Of a stretch of DNA of 64,000 nucleotides, positions 30,494-39,240 are shown piece by piece. This stretch comes from Paracoccaceae bacterium (GTDB lineage: Bacteria > Pseudomonadota > Alphaproteobacteria > Rhodobacterales > Rhodobacteraceae). The stretch is taken from the NCBI GenBank assembly GCA_029862205.1, contig JAOTXT010000001.1:1-64000 (forward strand), in the 5' to 3' direction. The notes under the pieces were generated by a model. That model was not told the origin of the DNA and ran no database searches. It saw nothing but the letters and a program-made list of their open reading frames with translations. Every line of letters begins with the position of its first letter. Position 1 is the stretch's first letter. The position numbers were made by a program, and so were the translations under genes.

Positions 30494-31273
30494 TCAGTAT
30501 ACATCGCCCCTGTCCACTCTCTGCGAGAACTCGGTCTCGCCTCCCGCGGCCAGAAGCCGCGCCTGATCGACCCAACCGTCGCGCTTTACCCGCTCGGTGA
30601 TGCCGCCGAGATTTGCATCAACCCAAGCAACCTCTCCTGCGCTCCACGCAGCTATTTGATCAAAGTGGAAGAATCCATATTCGTTGAGGACACGTTCCAG
30701 CTTCGGTCCGACGCCTTTGATCCTTTTGAGGTCATCAGCCACGCCGCCCCGAGCCGCGCTCAGTCCGGGAGGGCGGGTTCCCTCAGTCGCGGTGTCACCG
30801 AAATCGCCCTGATCGAAGTCGCCATCGGCCCCCACTTCGGATGCCCGATAAGGCGCAGATGCCGGCGCCTCAGCAAACCCCGCGACCTCCGGCTCTGCCG
30901 CCCTGCGCGCCGCCTCGGCCTCGTCAACCACAGTTTCTTGCTGAGCCGCCTCCGCGCTATCTGCTTCCTCACCGTAGGACACGCGCGCGTCGTTCTCGTC
31001 CGCCGCCACGGGTCGAGGGTCGATTGCAGCCTCGTCGTCCGTCGCATCACCGACGCCCTGCACCGCTTCAGGCGTTACCGCGCGCGCGGCACTGTCCTCG
31101 CCGCACAAAAAGGATGGCAACAGGAAACCCAGAACAAGCCCCAGAACCAACGCCCAGAAAAGCGATAAAAGGAGGCCAAACCCTACAAGCAACCATAGGA
31201 CAATGAGCGCCAAAATCCCGGCGATACTCGCGATCAGCCAACATTTTTTTCTGCATTCGCTCAGGCCGTCCAT
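30494..31273 (-). CDS. Membrane-anchored helix-hairpin-helix-like protein between nuoE and nuoF
   Basis: 259-aa protein of unknown function. An N-terminal membrane hairpin (about residues 11-29 and 31-56) is followed by a long acidic Ala/Glu linker. A C-terminal domain of about 75 residues (170-243) reads DDLKRIKGVGPKLERVLNEYG then [18 protein letters not shown]. This is almost the same as the two repeats at the end of the adjacent NuoE. GVGPKLE is a helix-hairpin-helix-type turn; such domains often bind DNA, but here may mediate protein contacts. GGGAG precedes the ATG at 31273. Context suggests an accessory factor of complex I. Confidence 0.75.
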   Translation of the reverse strand: MDGLSECRKKCWLIASIAGILALIVLWLLVGFGLLLSLFWALVLGLVLGFLLPSFLCGEDSAARAVTPEAVQGVGDATDDEAAIDPRPVAADENDARVSYGEEADSAEAAQQETVVDEAEAARRAAEPEVAGFAEAPASAPYRASEVGADGDFDQGDFGDTATEGTRPPGLSAARGGVADDLKRIKGVGPKLERVLNEYGFFHFDQIAAWSAGEVAWVDANLGGITERVKRDGWVDQARLLAAGGETEFSQRVDRGDVY

Positions 31274-31324
31274 GGCCGTTTCTCCCTGACTTCCTTCATT
31301 CCGGTATCTCACGAATCTCTTTTG

Positions 31325-32680
31325 TCAGCGCCCCTCCGTCGAGTTGGCGGCCAGTATGCTGGCCTGGCCGATCCAGTCATCTCGCTCGATCCGGCCCTTG
31401 AACTTCAGCTGGTCATCGACCCAGGCAATCTCGCCTTCGGTCCAGGCGGCGATCTGGTCGAAGTGGTAGACACCGAGGCCATTGAGCACTCCTTCGAGTT
31501 TCGGCCCAACGCCGCTGATGCGCTTGAGATCGTCGGGCCTGCCGCCGCGCGGCTCGCTGAGCATGGGGGGCTTAGCGGCCGTGGGGCCGAGGCCCGCCAG
31601 GCCGCGCGCCTGGGGGATCCAGCGCTCGCGCTCGATCCGGCCCTTGAAGCTGAGTTTTTCATCGACCCAGGCGACGTCGCCATCACTCCAATTCGCGATC
31701 TGGTCGAAGTGATAGACGCCGAGGCCGTTGAGCGTGCCTTCCAGCTTGGGCCCGATGCCCTTGATCTGCTTCAGGTCGTCGGGCTGGCCGCCGCGGGCCT
31801 CGCTCAGCATGGCGGGCTCGGTGCCATCCTCGGCAGGCTCTTCCACCGGCTCGGCCGCTGGTGCCGCTGTCGGCTGTTCGGCCGGGAGTTCAGCAACCGG
31901 AGCAGGTTCGATCTTCGCCGGAACAGTCTCCTCTGGCTCAGGAACAGGCGCAGGCACGGGCGGCGCCTCGAATGCCACCGGCGGCGGCGCGCGCCGAACG
32001 GCCGGCGGTTCGCCCTGGATCCGATCGATCGTGTCGCCAAAGCGCCGGGCCAAGTCTACCGAGGCATTGGCGTCATGGTCGCGGGCATCCTCCAGCGAAG
32101 TCAGGCCGCTGATCGGCTCGGAGGCCCAGCGGCCGGTCTGGGGGCCGGGGGCCGGCACTTCGCCCCGGGCAAAGGCGTCGATGAGCTCCCCCAGTTTCTC
32201 GGCGGTCAGATCCTCGTAGTAGTCCTTGCCGATCTGGGCCATGGGCGCGTTCGAGCACGCACCCAGACACTCGACCTCCTCCCACGAGAACTTGCCGTCG
32301 GGGCTGAGTTCATGGGGGTTCGGCGCGATCTTTTCCTTGCAGACACCGACAAGATCCTCGGCCCCGCAGATCATGCAGGACGTGGTGCCGCAAACCTGAA
32401 TATGCGCAACGGAGCCAACAGGCTGGAGCTGGAACATGAAGTAAAACGAAGCGACTTCCAGCACCCGGATCTGGGCCAGGTCCAGCATCCGCGCCACTTC
32501 CTCGATCATCGGGCGGGTGACCCAACCCTCCTGCTCCTGCGCGCGCCAGAGGATTGGGATCACGGCGCTGGCCTGCCGGCCCTCCGGATACTTCGTGATC
32601 TGCGCATCGGCCCAGGCCTGGTTGGCCGGGGTAAAAGCGAAGCTTTCCGGTTGGGTATGGTATAGGCGACGGAGGCTCAA
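31325..32680 (-). CDS. nuoE: NADH-quinone oxidoreductase subunit E with two C-terminal HhH-like repeats
   Basis: Thioredoxin-like subunit carrying [2Fe-2S] cluster N1a of complex I. Residues 1-175 are the normal subunit with cluster cysteines at about 97, 102, 138 and 142 ([11 protein letters not shown] and [10 protein letters not shown]). A Pro/Glu/Ala-rich linker (about 225-288) then leads to two tandem helix-hairpin-helix-like repeats (about 291-362 and 373-445; [13 protein letters not shown] and [13 protein letters not shown]). At 451 aa it is roughly twice the core length. The start is TTG at 32680, overlapping the stop of the upstream DUF559 gene as TTGA, with GGAGGGAG about 6 nt upstream. 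Confidence 0.92.
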   Translation of the reverse strand: MSLRRLYHTQPESFAFTPANQAWADAQITKYPEGRQASAVIPILWRAQEQEGWVTRPMIEEVARMLDLAQIRVLEVASFYFMFQLQPVGSVAHIQVCGTTSCMICGAEDLVGVCKEKIAPNPHELSPDGKFSWEEVECLGACSNAPMAQIGKDYYEDLTAEKLGELIDAFARGEVPAPGPQTGRWASEPISGLTSLEDARDHDANASVDLARRFGDTIDRIQGEPPAVRRAPPPVAFEAPPVPAPVPEPEETVPAKIEPAPVAELPAEQPTAAPAAEPVEEPAEDGTEPAMLSEARGGQPDDLKQIKGIGPKLEGTLNGLGVYHFDQIANWSDGDVAWVDEKLSFKGRIERERWIPQARGLAGLGPTAAKPPMLSEPRGGRPDDLKRISGVGPKLEGVLNGLGVYHFDQIAAWTEGEIAWVDDQLKFKGRIERDDWIGQASILAANSTEGR

Positions 32681-33108
32681 CGTACTCCCTCCCCAAAGAC
32701 CAAGCTCAGACCGTCAAGCGCAGCGTCGCCGGAGCGGCTCCCCTCTCCCTCTGGGAGAGGGGCCGGGGGAGAGGGCTTCGCCAACCGCTCGACCACCGCT
32801 CTGATTGCTAGAACCACGCCCTCAAGATTCTCGAAGACCTCGTTATTCCAAAAGCGCAAGACCGTAACGCCACGTACGGCCAGGTGCCGGCTGCGCGCAA
32901 AGTCCTTAGATGCCTCAAGCGCATGCTGACTGCCATCGAGTTCCACAGCGAGCTTCACCGACGGCGCGTAGAAATCCAGAATGCAACGCCGGTCGAAGGC
33001 ATGTTGACGGCGGAAACGGAGGCCAAGCTGGTCACCACGCAAAGCGGACCAAAGGCGGCGTTCTGCATCGGTCATTTCACGGCGGAGCTTGCGCGCACGG
33101 GGCGTCAA
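32677..33108 (-). CDS. DUF559 endonuclease-like protein inserted between nuoD and nuoE
   Basis: Small restriction-endonuclease-fold protein of the DUF559 group (about 143 aa), distantly related to very-short-patch repair nucleases; role unknown. Core segments: [20 protein letters not shown], the acidic strand [21 protein letters not shown] (split Asp/Glu catalytic candidates, about residues 48-68), and [18 protein letters not shown]. The start is uncertain: TTG at 33108 fits family N-termini; ATG at 33075 is the alternative. Its last ~30 codons run through a hairpin repeat and encode [13 protein letters not shown]. The reading frame ends in the nuoE start codon. Looks like an insertion into the operon. 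Confidence 0.78.
   Translation of the reverse strand: MTPRARKLRREMTDAERRLWSALRGDQLGLRFRRQHAFDRRCILDFYAPSVKLAVELDGSQHALEASKDFARSRHLAVRGVTVLRFWNNEVFENLEGVVLAIRAVVERLAKPSPPAPLPEGEGSRSGDAALDGLSLVFGEGVR
32740..32762. repeat. Hairpin repeat flanking the DUF559 gene, left copy
   Basis: CCCCTCTCCC-TCT-GGGAGAGGGG, a perfect 10-bp stem, followed by CCGGGGGAGAGGG. It lies within the 3' end of the DUF559 coding region, which therefore encodes the low-complexity peptide [10 protein letters not shown] matching hairpin lies at 33155-33179. Confidence 0.75.
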
Positions 33109-33154
33109 AATGCGTGTGCCGCTCCGCTTTTCTAGCGCCGAGCCCTCTCCCCCA

Positions 33155-33179
33155 CCCCCTCTCCCAGAGGGAGAGGGGG
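33155..33179. repeat. Hairpin repeat flanking the DUF559 gene, right copy
   Basis: CCCCCTCTCCC-AGA-GGGAGAGGGGG, a perfect 11-bp stem, in the gap between the nuoD stop and the DUF559 start. With the preceding CCCTCTCCCCCAC it is an inverted counterpart of the left copy (GAGAGGGGCCGGGGGAGAGGG), so the gene is bracketed by inverted repeat units. Confidence 0.75.
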
Positions 33180-33209
33180 AGCGCTCCGGCGCGGATTGGC
33201 GCAATGCCG

Positions 33210-34415
33210 TCACCGGTCGATCTCCCCGAACACGACGTCCAGCGAGCCGATGATCGCCGAGCAATCGGCAAGCTGGTGGCCGCGAGCCATGTGGTCCATC
33301 GCCGCCAGATGCGGATAGCCCGGTGCGCGTATCTTGGCCTTGTAGGGTTTGTTGGTGCCGTCCGAGACCAGGTAGACCCCGAACTCGCCTTTGGGTGCCT
33401 CGACGCAGGCATAGATTTCTCCCTCGGGCACCCGGAAGCCCTCGGTATAAAGCTTGAAGTGGTGGATCAGGGCCTCCATCGAGGTCTTCATGTCCTGGCG
33501 CTTTGGTGGCGCGATCTTGCCGTCGCGGCTGATCACCACCTCGCCCTGGCACTTGTCCATCTTCTCCAGCGCCTGGCGCATGATCTTGGTGGATTCCCGC
33601 ATCTCCTCCATGCGGCAAAGATAGCGGTCGTAGCAGTCGCCGTTCTTGCCGACGGGGATCAGGAAATCGAACTCGTTGTAACACTCGTAGGGCTGCGCCC
33701 GGCGCAGGTCCCAGGCCCAGCCCGAGCCGCGCACCATGACGCCGGAGAACCCATAGGCCTGCGCGTCCTCCAAGGGCACAACGGCAATGTCGACATTGCG
33801 CTGCTTGAAGATGCGGTTGTCGGTCAGCAGCCCTTCCAGATCGTCCAAGACCTGTGGGAATTCCTCGGTCCACTGCCAGATGTCGTCGCAAAGCTCGGGC
33901 GTCAGGTCCATATGCACCCCGCCCGGGCGGAAATAGGCGGCGTGGAGCCGCGCCCCACAGGCGCGCTCGTAGAAGACCATCAGCTTCTCGCGCTCCTCGA
34001 ACCCCCAAAGCGGCGGGGTCAGCGCGCCCACATCCATCGCCTGGGTGGTGACGTTCAGCAGGTGGCTCAGGATGCGCCCGATCTCGGAATACAAGACCCG
34101 GATCAGCGAGCCCCGGCGCGGGATCTCGACGCCCGCCAGCTTCTCGATCGCCAGGCACCAGGCGTGCTCCTGGTTCATCGGGGCGACATAGTCGAGGCGG
34201 TCGAAATAGGGCAGGTTCTGCAGGTAGGTGCGGCTCTCCATCAGCTTCTCGGTGCCGCGATGCAATAGGCCGATATGGGGATCACAGCGCTCGACGATTT
34301 CGCCGTCTAGCTCGAGAACCAAACGCAAAACACCATGCGCAGCAGGGTGCTGCGGTCCAAAGTTAATGTTAAAATTGCGGATCCGCTGTTCGCCGGAGAG
34401 GATGTCGCCTTCCAT
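33210..34415 (-). CDS. nuoD: NADH-quinone oxidoreductase subunit D
   Basis: 49-kDa-type subunit of complex I lining the quinone site (401 aa). It has [22 protein letters not shown] (the His/hairpin loop, about residues 18-39), [15 protein letters not shown] and the C-terminal DVVFGEIDR ending typical of the family. Related to Ni-Fe hydrogenase large subunits but without metal cysteines. Separate from nuoC, as in most alphaproteobacteria. Starts 2 nt after the small membrane ORF. Confidence 0.97.
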   Translation of the reverse strand: MEGDILSGEQRIRNFNINFGPQHPAAHGVLRLVLELDGEIVERCDPHIGLLHRGTEKLMESRTYLQNLPYFDRLDYVAPMNQEHAWCLAIEKLAGVEIPRRGSLIRVLYSEIGRILSHLLNVTTQAMDVGALTPPLWGFEEREKLMVFYERACGARLHAAYFRPGGVHMDLTPELCDDIWQWTEEFPQVLDDLEGLLTDNRIFKQRNVDIAVVPLEDAQAYGFSGVMVRGSGWAWDLRRAQPYECYNEFDFLIPVGKNGDCYDRYLCRMEEMRESTKIMRQALEKMDKCQGEVVISRDGKIAPPKRQDMKTSMEALIHHFKLYTEGFRVPEGEIYACVEAPKGEFGVYLVSDGTNKPYKAKIRAPGYPHLAAMDHMARGHQLADCSAIIGSLDVVFGEIDR

Positions 34416-34417
34416 CG

Positions 34418-34603
34418 TCAGGTGCCTCCCCCAACCGTGTCACCGGGCCAGCGTTTCAGCGCCAGAACCCAAAGCAGCACCAAAGCGCCAAGCGGGATGA
34501 ACGAGCAAAGCGCCCAGAAAGAAGACAGGCCCGCGCGCGGCAGGATCATCCAGAACGGGATCACCACCAGCAGCGCGCCAAGGACCAGGAAAAGCGGGTG
34601 CAC
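34418..34603 (-). CDS. Small two-helix membrane protein inside nuo (between nuoC and nuoD)
   Basis: Unrecognised 61-aa protein: (M)[19 protein letters not shown] (helix 1, about residues 3-19), loop [29 protein letters not shown] (helix 2, about 28-48), tail [11 protein letters not shown]. The GTG at 34603 is chosen because GGAG, formed by the end of nuoC, sits about 9 nt upstream; a longer frame from 34630 would overlap nuoC. Stop is 2 nt before nuoD. Resembles the 75-aa ORF between nuoI and nuoJ, so probably a paralogue. Confidence 0.72.
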   Translation of the reverse strand: MHPLFLVLGALLVVIPFWMILPRAGLSSFWALCSFIPLGALVLLWVLALKRWPGDTVGGGT

Positions 34604-34607
34604 GATC

Positions 34608-35210
34608 CTACTCCTCCGTCTTCTCATCACCGGGCAGGATGTATTCGGCCCCTTCCCAAGGCGACATGAAGTCGAACTGCCGGTAGTCTTGGACCAGCTT
34701 CACCGGTTCGTAGACCACCCGCTTCGAGGTCTCGTCGTAGCGGACCTCCGTATAGCCGGTCGTCGGGAAGTCCTTGCGCAGGGGATGCCCACGGAAGCCG
34801 TAGTCGGTCAGGATGCGGCGCATGTCCGGATGGCCCGAGAACATGATGCCATACATGTCGAAGACCTCGCGCTCGAACCAATTCGCCGAGGGGTGAAGGT
34901 CGGTGATCGAAGGCACGATCTGCTCCTCGTCGACAGCCACCTTGACCCGGACGCGCTGGTTCTGGGGCATCGACAGGAAATGGTAGACCAGATCAAAGCG
35001 GTGCTCGCGCCCGGGCCAATCGACCGCGGTGATATCGATCAGAGTGGTAAACCCGCAGGCGGTGTTGTCGCGGAGATGCCCGATCAGCCCGCGCAGGCCA
35101 CCGATCGAAGCGATCACCGTCAGCTCGCCATGGGCGACGTGATGCTCGCGCACCGCGTCGGGCTGCGCCATGGCGATCATCTCGCCGAGTTCGAGGAGCG
35201 CGTCCGACAT
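34608..35210 (-). CDS. nuoC: NADH-quinone oxidoreductase subunit C
   Basis: 30-kDa-type peripheral subunit of complex I (200 aa). Family segments are [46 protein letters not shown] (split, about residues 105-127) and the C-terminal [19 protein letters not shown]. It contacts NuoD and NuoB. The ATG at 35210 begins [11 protein letters not shown]; the upstream in-frame extension is a shadow of nuoB. Confidence 0.97.
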   Translation of the reverse strand: MSDALLELGEMIAMAQPDAVREHHVAHGELTVIASIGGLRGLIGHLRDNTACGFTTLIDITAVDWPGREHRFDLVYHFLSMPQNQRVRVKVAVDEEQIVPSITDLHPSANWFEREVFDMYGIMFSGHPDMRRILTDYGFRGHPLRKDFPTTGYTEVRYDETSKRVVYEPVKLVQDYRQFDFMSPWEGAEYILPGDEKTEE

Positions 35211-35221
35211 CCGCCCCTCCC

Positions 35222-35779
35222 TCAGCGCACGATCGTGCCAGTGCGGCGGATTTTCCGCTGCAGCTGCAGGATACCGTAGAGCAAAGCCTCGGCGGTCGGC
35301 GGGCAACCGGGGACGTAGATATCCACCGGCACGATCCGGTCACAACCGCGCACCACCGAATAGCTGTAGTGGTAGTAGCCGCCGCCATTTGCGCACGATC
35401 CCATCGAGATCACATAGCGCGGCTCGGGCATCTGGTCGTAGACCTTGCGCAGCGCGGGCGCCATTTTGTTGGTCAGCGTGCCCGCGACAATCATCACGTC
35501 CGACTGGCGGGGCGAGGCGCGCGGCGCAAATCCGAACCGCTCGGCGTCATAGCGGGGCATGGCCGTGTGCATCATCTCGACCGCGCAACAGGCAAGTCCG
35601 AAGGTCATCCAGAACAGCGAGCCGGTGCGCGCCCAGTTAATCAGATCGTCCGCCGTGGTAAGGATAAATCCCTTATCCGCCAATTCGTTGGAGATGTTGC
35701 CGGCCAGCACGTCCTTGTCGGCCCCAGCCTGCATCAGGCCTGTGCTCATGCCTGCGTTCATCCCTGGGCTCACTCCCAT
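35222..35779 (-). CDS. nuoB: NADH-quinone oxidoreductase subunit B
   Basis: PSST-type subunit carrying cluster N2, the last electron donor to quinone. Cysteine motifs: [19 protein letters not shown] and the distal [14 protein letters not shown]. The core from [24 protein letters not shown] onward is highly conserved. Start uncertain among ATGs at 35779 (GGAG 7 nt upstream, 10-nt overlap with nuoA), 35761 and 35749; the extra N-terminal residues are Met/Gly-rich and not conserved. Annotated here from 35779 (185 aa). Confidence 0.94.
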   Translation of the reverse strand: MGVSPGMNAGMSTGLMQAGADKDVLAGNISNELADKGFILTTADDLINWARTGSLFWMTFGLACCAVEMMHTAMPRYDAERFGFAPRASPRQSDVMIVAGTLTNKMAPALRKVYDQMPEPRYVISMGSCANGGGYYHYSYSVVRGCDRIVPVDIYVPGCPPTAEALLYGILQLQRKIRRTGTIVR

Positions 35780-36135
35780 TCCAGCGCTCCCTTCTTCCAC
35801 TCGTAGGCAAAGCCGATGGTCAGGACCGCAAGGAAGATCATCATCGACCAGAAGGCCAGATCCGACAGGCTGCCGAAGGCGGCAGCCCACGGGAACAGGA
35901 AGGCGATTTCCAGGTCGAAGATGATGAAAAGGATCGCCACCAGATAGAAGCGCACGTCAAACTTCATCCGGGCGTCGTCAAAGGCGTTGAAGCCGCATTC
36001 ATAGGCGGAGATTTTCTCGGCGTCGGGGCGCCGCACCGCCAGCACCAGGGCCGCCAGAAGCAAGGCTAAACCAAGTGCGATTGCCAGCCCCAGGAAGATG
36101 ATGATCGGCAAATACTCGCGGAGCAGCTCGTCCAT
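35770..36135 (-). CDS. nuoA: NADH-quinone oxidoreductase subunit A
   Basis: Three-helix membrane subunit of complex I (121 aa) and first gene of the operon. It shows [36 protein letters not shown] split over helix 1-2 (the conserved YECGF Cys on the quinone loop, about residues 44-48) and the acidic [12 protein letters not shown]. The ATG at 36135 has GGGAGAA upstream. The operon promoter should lie between here and tRNA-Asp. Confidence 0.96.
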   Translation of the reverse strand: MDELLREYLPIIIFLGLAIALGLALLLAALVLAVRRPDAEKISAYECGFNAFDDARMKFDVRFYLVAILFIIFDLEIAFLFPWAAAFGSLSDLAFWSMMIFLAVLTIGFAYEWKKGALEWE

Positions 36136-36315
36136 TGCCAGTTCTCCCAAAACGGGGCCTCTAACGCGGCCTCTTCGGCGGTGCGTCAATGCTTAAACGG
36201 CGGGCCCAGGCAGGTCAACCAAGCCAGCGGCGGGCGCAGCAAATCGTCGCTGCCGGCGGCGGTTTGCCGTCAATATTTGATTAATTTTTGGGTAAGGATA
36301 TGGCTTCGGAAGACG
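36136..36315 (-). promoter_or_regulatory. Leader region upstream of the nuo operon
   Basis: 180 bp between nuoA and the tRNA-Asp gene, the only long gap before nuoA. It contains an AT-rich stretch (about 36268-36298) next to two TTGACG hexamers on the coding strand. I could not pair either with a convincing -10 box, so the promoter is placed here by position only. Confidence 0.4.
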
Positions 36316-36392
36316 TGGCGCGGTGGACGGGACTCGAACCCGCGACCCCCGGCGTGACAGGCCGGTACTCTAACCGACTGAGCTACCACCGC
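36316..36392 (-). tRNA. tRNA-Asp (anticodon GTC)
   Basis: 77 nt with encoded CCA. On the minus strand it starts GCGGTGG, pairs with CCACCGC, has discriminator G, D-arm GCTCAGTCGGTTAGAGT, anticodon loop CTGTCAC and T-loop GGTTCGAGTCC. GTC reads aspartate codons. The cloverleaf is complete. Confidence 0.97.
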
Positions 36393-36550
36393 ACATCGCC
36401 TTGACCCTTCGAACGCGCGCGGCCCCGAAGGTGCGAGCCTTGTAGTGAGGGCTGGTTTCGCCGTCAAGGGATATCAGGGCGCAGGCACGCCGATTCAAGG
36501 GCATACGCGCAGGGCCGCGTCTGCTAGTTTGGAGCCGATTGGAAACACGG

Positions 36551-37327
36551 ATGGGCGATCACAAGTTCAAGGGCGTCTTGTTGGATCTGGGCGGCGTGGT
36601 TTTCTTCGGTCAGACACCGATTGAGGGCGCGCTGGAAGCGGTGGATCGCCTGCATGAGGCGGGGCTGCCGGTGCGGTTCCTGACCAACACGACCCGCCGC
36701 TCGTCGGCACGGTTGCGCACCGATTTGAGCGCCATGCGGTTGGAGATCCCGGAGGCTGATCTGCTGACCCCAGCTCGCCTGGCCGTCGACTATCTGACCG
36801 CGCATGGTCTCAGCCCGCATTTGCTGGTGCATGAGGGTTTGGAGGAAGAGTTCGCCGCCCTACCCCGCAACATGCCCGAGGCGGTGGTCATTGGCGATGC
36901 GGGTGAACGCTTCACCTTCGCCAATTTGAACGCCGCCTACCGCAAGCTGGAAGCCGGCGCCAAGTTCCTGGTCCTGGCCGAGAACCGGAACTTCAAGGAC
37001 GCAGATGGAGAGCTCAGCATGGATGCTGGCGCCTTCGTGCGCGCGCTAGAATATGCCAGCGGGCGTCAGGCCAAGGTTCTGGGCAAGCCTTCGGCCGACT
37101 TCTTCGCGCTGGCCGTCGAGTCGCTCGGCTGCCTGGCACACGAGGCGGTGATGGTGGGCGACGACGCCGAGGCGGATGTCGGCGGAGCGATGGCAGCTGG
37201 ACTGGCGGGCGTGCTGGTACGGACGGGCAAGTATCGCGAAGGCGACGAAGACCGGCTGGACCCGCCCCCAGCGCATGTGGCGGCCGACCTCGAGGCTGCG
37301 GTGGCGTGGATCCTGGCGGAGGCCTAA
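36551..37327 (+). CDS. HAD-superfamily hydrolase, LHPP-like (class IIA)
   Basis: Haloacid-dehalogenase-fold phosphatase resembling the LHPP/phospholysine-phosphohistidine phosphatase group (258 aa). Motif I is LLDLGGVVFFG: the nucleophile Asp (residue 12) is present and the second DxD position is Gly, as also varies in the LHPP group. Motif II is FLTNTTRRS and motif IV VMVGDDAEADVGGAMAAG. The substrate cannot be told. The ATG at 36551 is favoured over a TTG at 36539. Its stop overlaps the stop of the convergent NTF2-like gene. Confidence 0.82.
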   Translation: MGDHKFKGVLLDLGGVVFFGQTPIEGALEAVDRLHEAGLPVRFLTNTTRRSSARLRTDLSAMRLEIPEADLLTPARLAVDYLTAHGLSPHLLVHEGLEEEFAALPRNMPEAVVIGDAGERFTFANLNAAYRKLEAGAKFLVLAENRNFKDADGELSMDAGAFVRALEYASGRQAKVLGKPSADFFALAVESLGCLAHEAVMVGDDAEADVGGAMAAGLAGVLVRTGKYREGDEDRLDPPPAHVAADLEAAVAWILAEA

Positions 37328-37704
37328 CCGATGTATTTCCAGTAGGTATCCTTCTTGGTCACGTAGCCGTCGCGAAACTCCCAGAGGTCGCAGCCAATGT
37401 ATTCGAAGGGTTCACCATCGACAGGCGCGCCGCGCACTACCCATTCCGAAATCGCCTTGGTCTGGTCGACGATCCAGTGGCGCATCTCCTCCCAGCGCAT
37501 ATCGGGGATGACCTGGTAACGACTGCGCAGCACCGCGCTGATCTCGGCCTTGCCCAGGCAACGCCGGCCTGCGGGCGCGTTCGGCCCGCGCGCCATCAGC
37601 CATTCGCAATCATCCGTGAAGTGCGAGAGGATAGCGTCCACGTCGTGACGGTTAAATCCGTCCTGGATCTCGTCGAGCAGGGCGATGGTGACTTCGCGGG
37701 CCAT
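37324..37704 (-). CDS. NTF2-like (SnoaL-type) protein
   Basis: Small cone-fold protein of the nuclear-transport-factor-2 superfamily (126 aa). Typical features: N-terminal helix EIQDGFNRHDVDAILSHF, FTDDCEWLMARGP, and the strands FEYIGCDLWEFRDGYVTKKDTYWK. Members are isomerases, cyclases or small-ligand binders; the function here is unknown. It lies 11 bp downstream of the decayed flavin monooxygenase gene in the same direction and may once have been its partner. Confidence 0.8.
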   Translation of the reverse strand: MAREVTIALLDEIQDGFNRHDVDAILSHFTDDCEWLMARGPNAPAGRRCLGKAEISAVLRSRYQVIPDMRWEEMRHWIVDQTKAISEWVVRGAPVDGEPFEYIGCDLWEFRDGYVTKKDTYWKYIG

Positions 37705-37715
37705 GGGTTCTTCTC

Positions 37716-38782
37716 CTATGTTGGTGCCAGGCGCCGCTTCTTGTTGCGCCAGGCGCCGGACGCGATGTCACGATAGTCGCTCGATTGGCAGGGGGCCATC
37801 AACTCCTTCAACGGGGCGAAAAAGCCACGCTTGCGGAAAGGATCGGCACCGAAATCCAGCAAAAGCTCGTCATGATAATGGGCCATGTGTAGCAAGACGC
37901 GCGCACTGCGGGCCGGGCTAAAAGGCATCCTGGCACGTTTCCATTCCTTCATCTGCGCGATTTCGGACAGCATTTCGTCCCGGCTGGGAAGCGTGGTCCG
38001 GCCCGCCAGCAACTCAGCAAACCTCCGCGCCTGGACGCTGTAGGTCACTATGCTGAGGAAGGTCGAGGCACGGCCCAGAAAGGCCAGGCGGTCGAGGTCC
38101 GGGTGGAGGATGCGGCGGTAGCGGTAGAAGCCATCCGCCTCGTCGCCCATCGTGTCCCGGATGGCCGGCGACAGAAACGCGTAATCCGATGTCCAACCGG
38201 CGTCGAATACGACGCAATCCGCCTCGACCTCGTCACCATCGGCGAGCTTCAAGCCCATGGGCGTGAATCGGTCGATATTGGTCCGGTGCGCAGTGATCCG
38301 GCCGTCGCGGAAAAGGGGAATGAATTTGGGGCGTGGCACCATGGTCGACTCGCCGAAACAGTCGATCTCGACCGGCCGCGGCTTTGCGTAGGGGGGTGAG
38401 CGTCGCACCAGCCCGGCGTAGCGTCGAGTCTGGACGCGATCGATGTCACTTTCGCGCCGAGCCGCAGATGCGGCGTTACACCGAAATGGTCGGCGTAGTC
38501 CTGCTGGTATTTCTGGAAGACAGGCCCAGGCGTGAAGTTGGGCGCATCCGGCGGCAGGGGAAAATCCGGGAACTCGTAGAGGTCCTTCTGCACCTGGACG
38601 CCGAAATTCACATAGCCATCGGCCCATACGCCACCGAGGGCCACGGCCCGCTCAAAGACCGTGCATTCGAAACCCTCGGAAAGCAGCGTCTTGGCTTCGG
38701 CGAGGCCCGAAACACCTGCCCCGACAATCCCGACGGATCTCACACCCGCGAAGTTCGTGGGCCCGCCCGCATCGTCCGCCAA
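37716..38782 (-). pseudogene. Flavin-containing monooxygenase, internally deleted and frameshifted
   Basis: Two fragments in different frames form an incomplete FMO. The N-terminal fragment (start 38782) has the FAD-binding SVGIVGAGVSGLAEA and FERAVALGGVW and stays FMO-like to about position 38408. The C-terminal fragment, in another frame from about 38405 (RRSPPYAKPRPVEIDCFG, VVFDAGWTSDYAFLSP), runs to 37716. Together they give only about 350 residues, and the usual central NADPH-binding part is missing. So an internal deletion of roughly 100 or more codons plus a frame change is inferred at about 38400-38410. Not expected to be functional. Confidence 0.8.
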
Positions 38783-38991
38783 AGGCGCGACAACCCCATC
38801 CCGGCGAGGCCGATCAACCAGAAAGCCAGCAGATAGGCCCCGAACAGCGTCCAGAGCAACACCGTCCAGATCGCGCTATAGGCGGCACCGACGGAACCAA
38901 TTTGTGGCGAACGGCGCTGAAATAGCTCCAAGGCATGCGCGAGCCCGATCAACAGCCCGATCACGGCACCTATCGTCAGAAAGTTCTGCAT
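38740..38991 (-). CDS. Hypothetical small membrane protein
   Basis: 83-aa ORF overlapping the start of the FMO pseudogene by 43 nt. Hydrophobic segments at about residues 4-21 (FLTIGAVIGLLIGLAHAL) and 38-66 (AAYSAIWTVLLWTLFGAYLL and following) suggest two or three membrane helices, then a basic tail. Family not recognised. It might be a real gene translated just ahead of the FMO gene, or a remnant. Confidence 0.45.
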   Translation of the reverse strand: MQNFLTIGAVIGLLIGLAHALELFQRRSPQIGSVGAAYSAIWTVLLWTLFGAYLLAFWLIGLAGMGLSRLWRTMRAGPRTSRV

Positions 38992-39240
38992 CTCCCCCTT
39001 TGGCCAAAATATAGCCAGCGTCTGGATCAGCCTAGCACGGCCCTCCGCTCATCCCAAAACTCGAGGACTATTCAAGCGGTATGAATGGCGTATAGTCCGG
39101 TCTCAATGCGAGGAAAGCATGTCTACGATATAGTTGGACCGGCGGTGAACTTGGCCTCACGCCAGCAGGTGTCGCGCGCAACATAACAGGCGCGCATCAG
39201 GGCGTCGGAACTTTTAGCCAATTCAAGCAATGGCGATGTC

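Noticed and set aside
32677-34158. 493-aa version of the DUF559 reading frame
   Set aside because: The upstream ~350 codons are an alternate frame of nuoD; homology-like sequence starts only near the TTG at 33108.
32910-34268. 452-aa plus-strand open frame spanning the DUF559 gene and nuoD
   Set aside because: Shadow frame; crosses the hairpin repeat and shows no conserved motif.
39001-39240. Possible small RNA or gene in the gap before the TPR-sulfotransferase
   Set aside because: No open frame with a credible start, hairpin plus U-run, or recognisable RNA was seen in these 240 bp.
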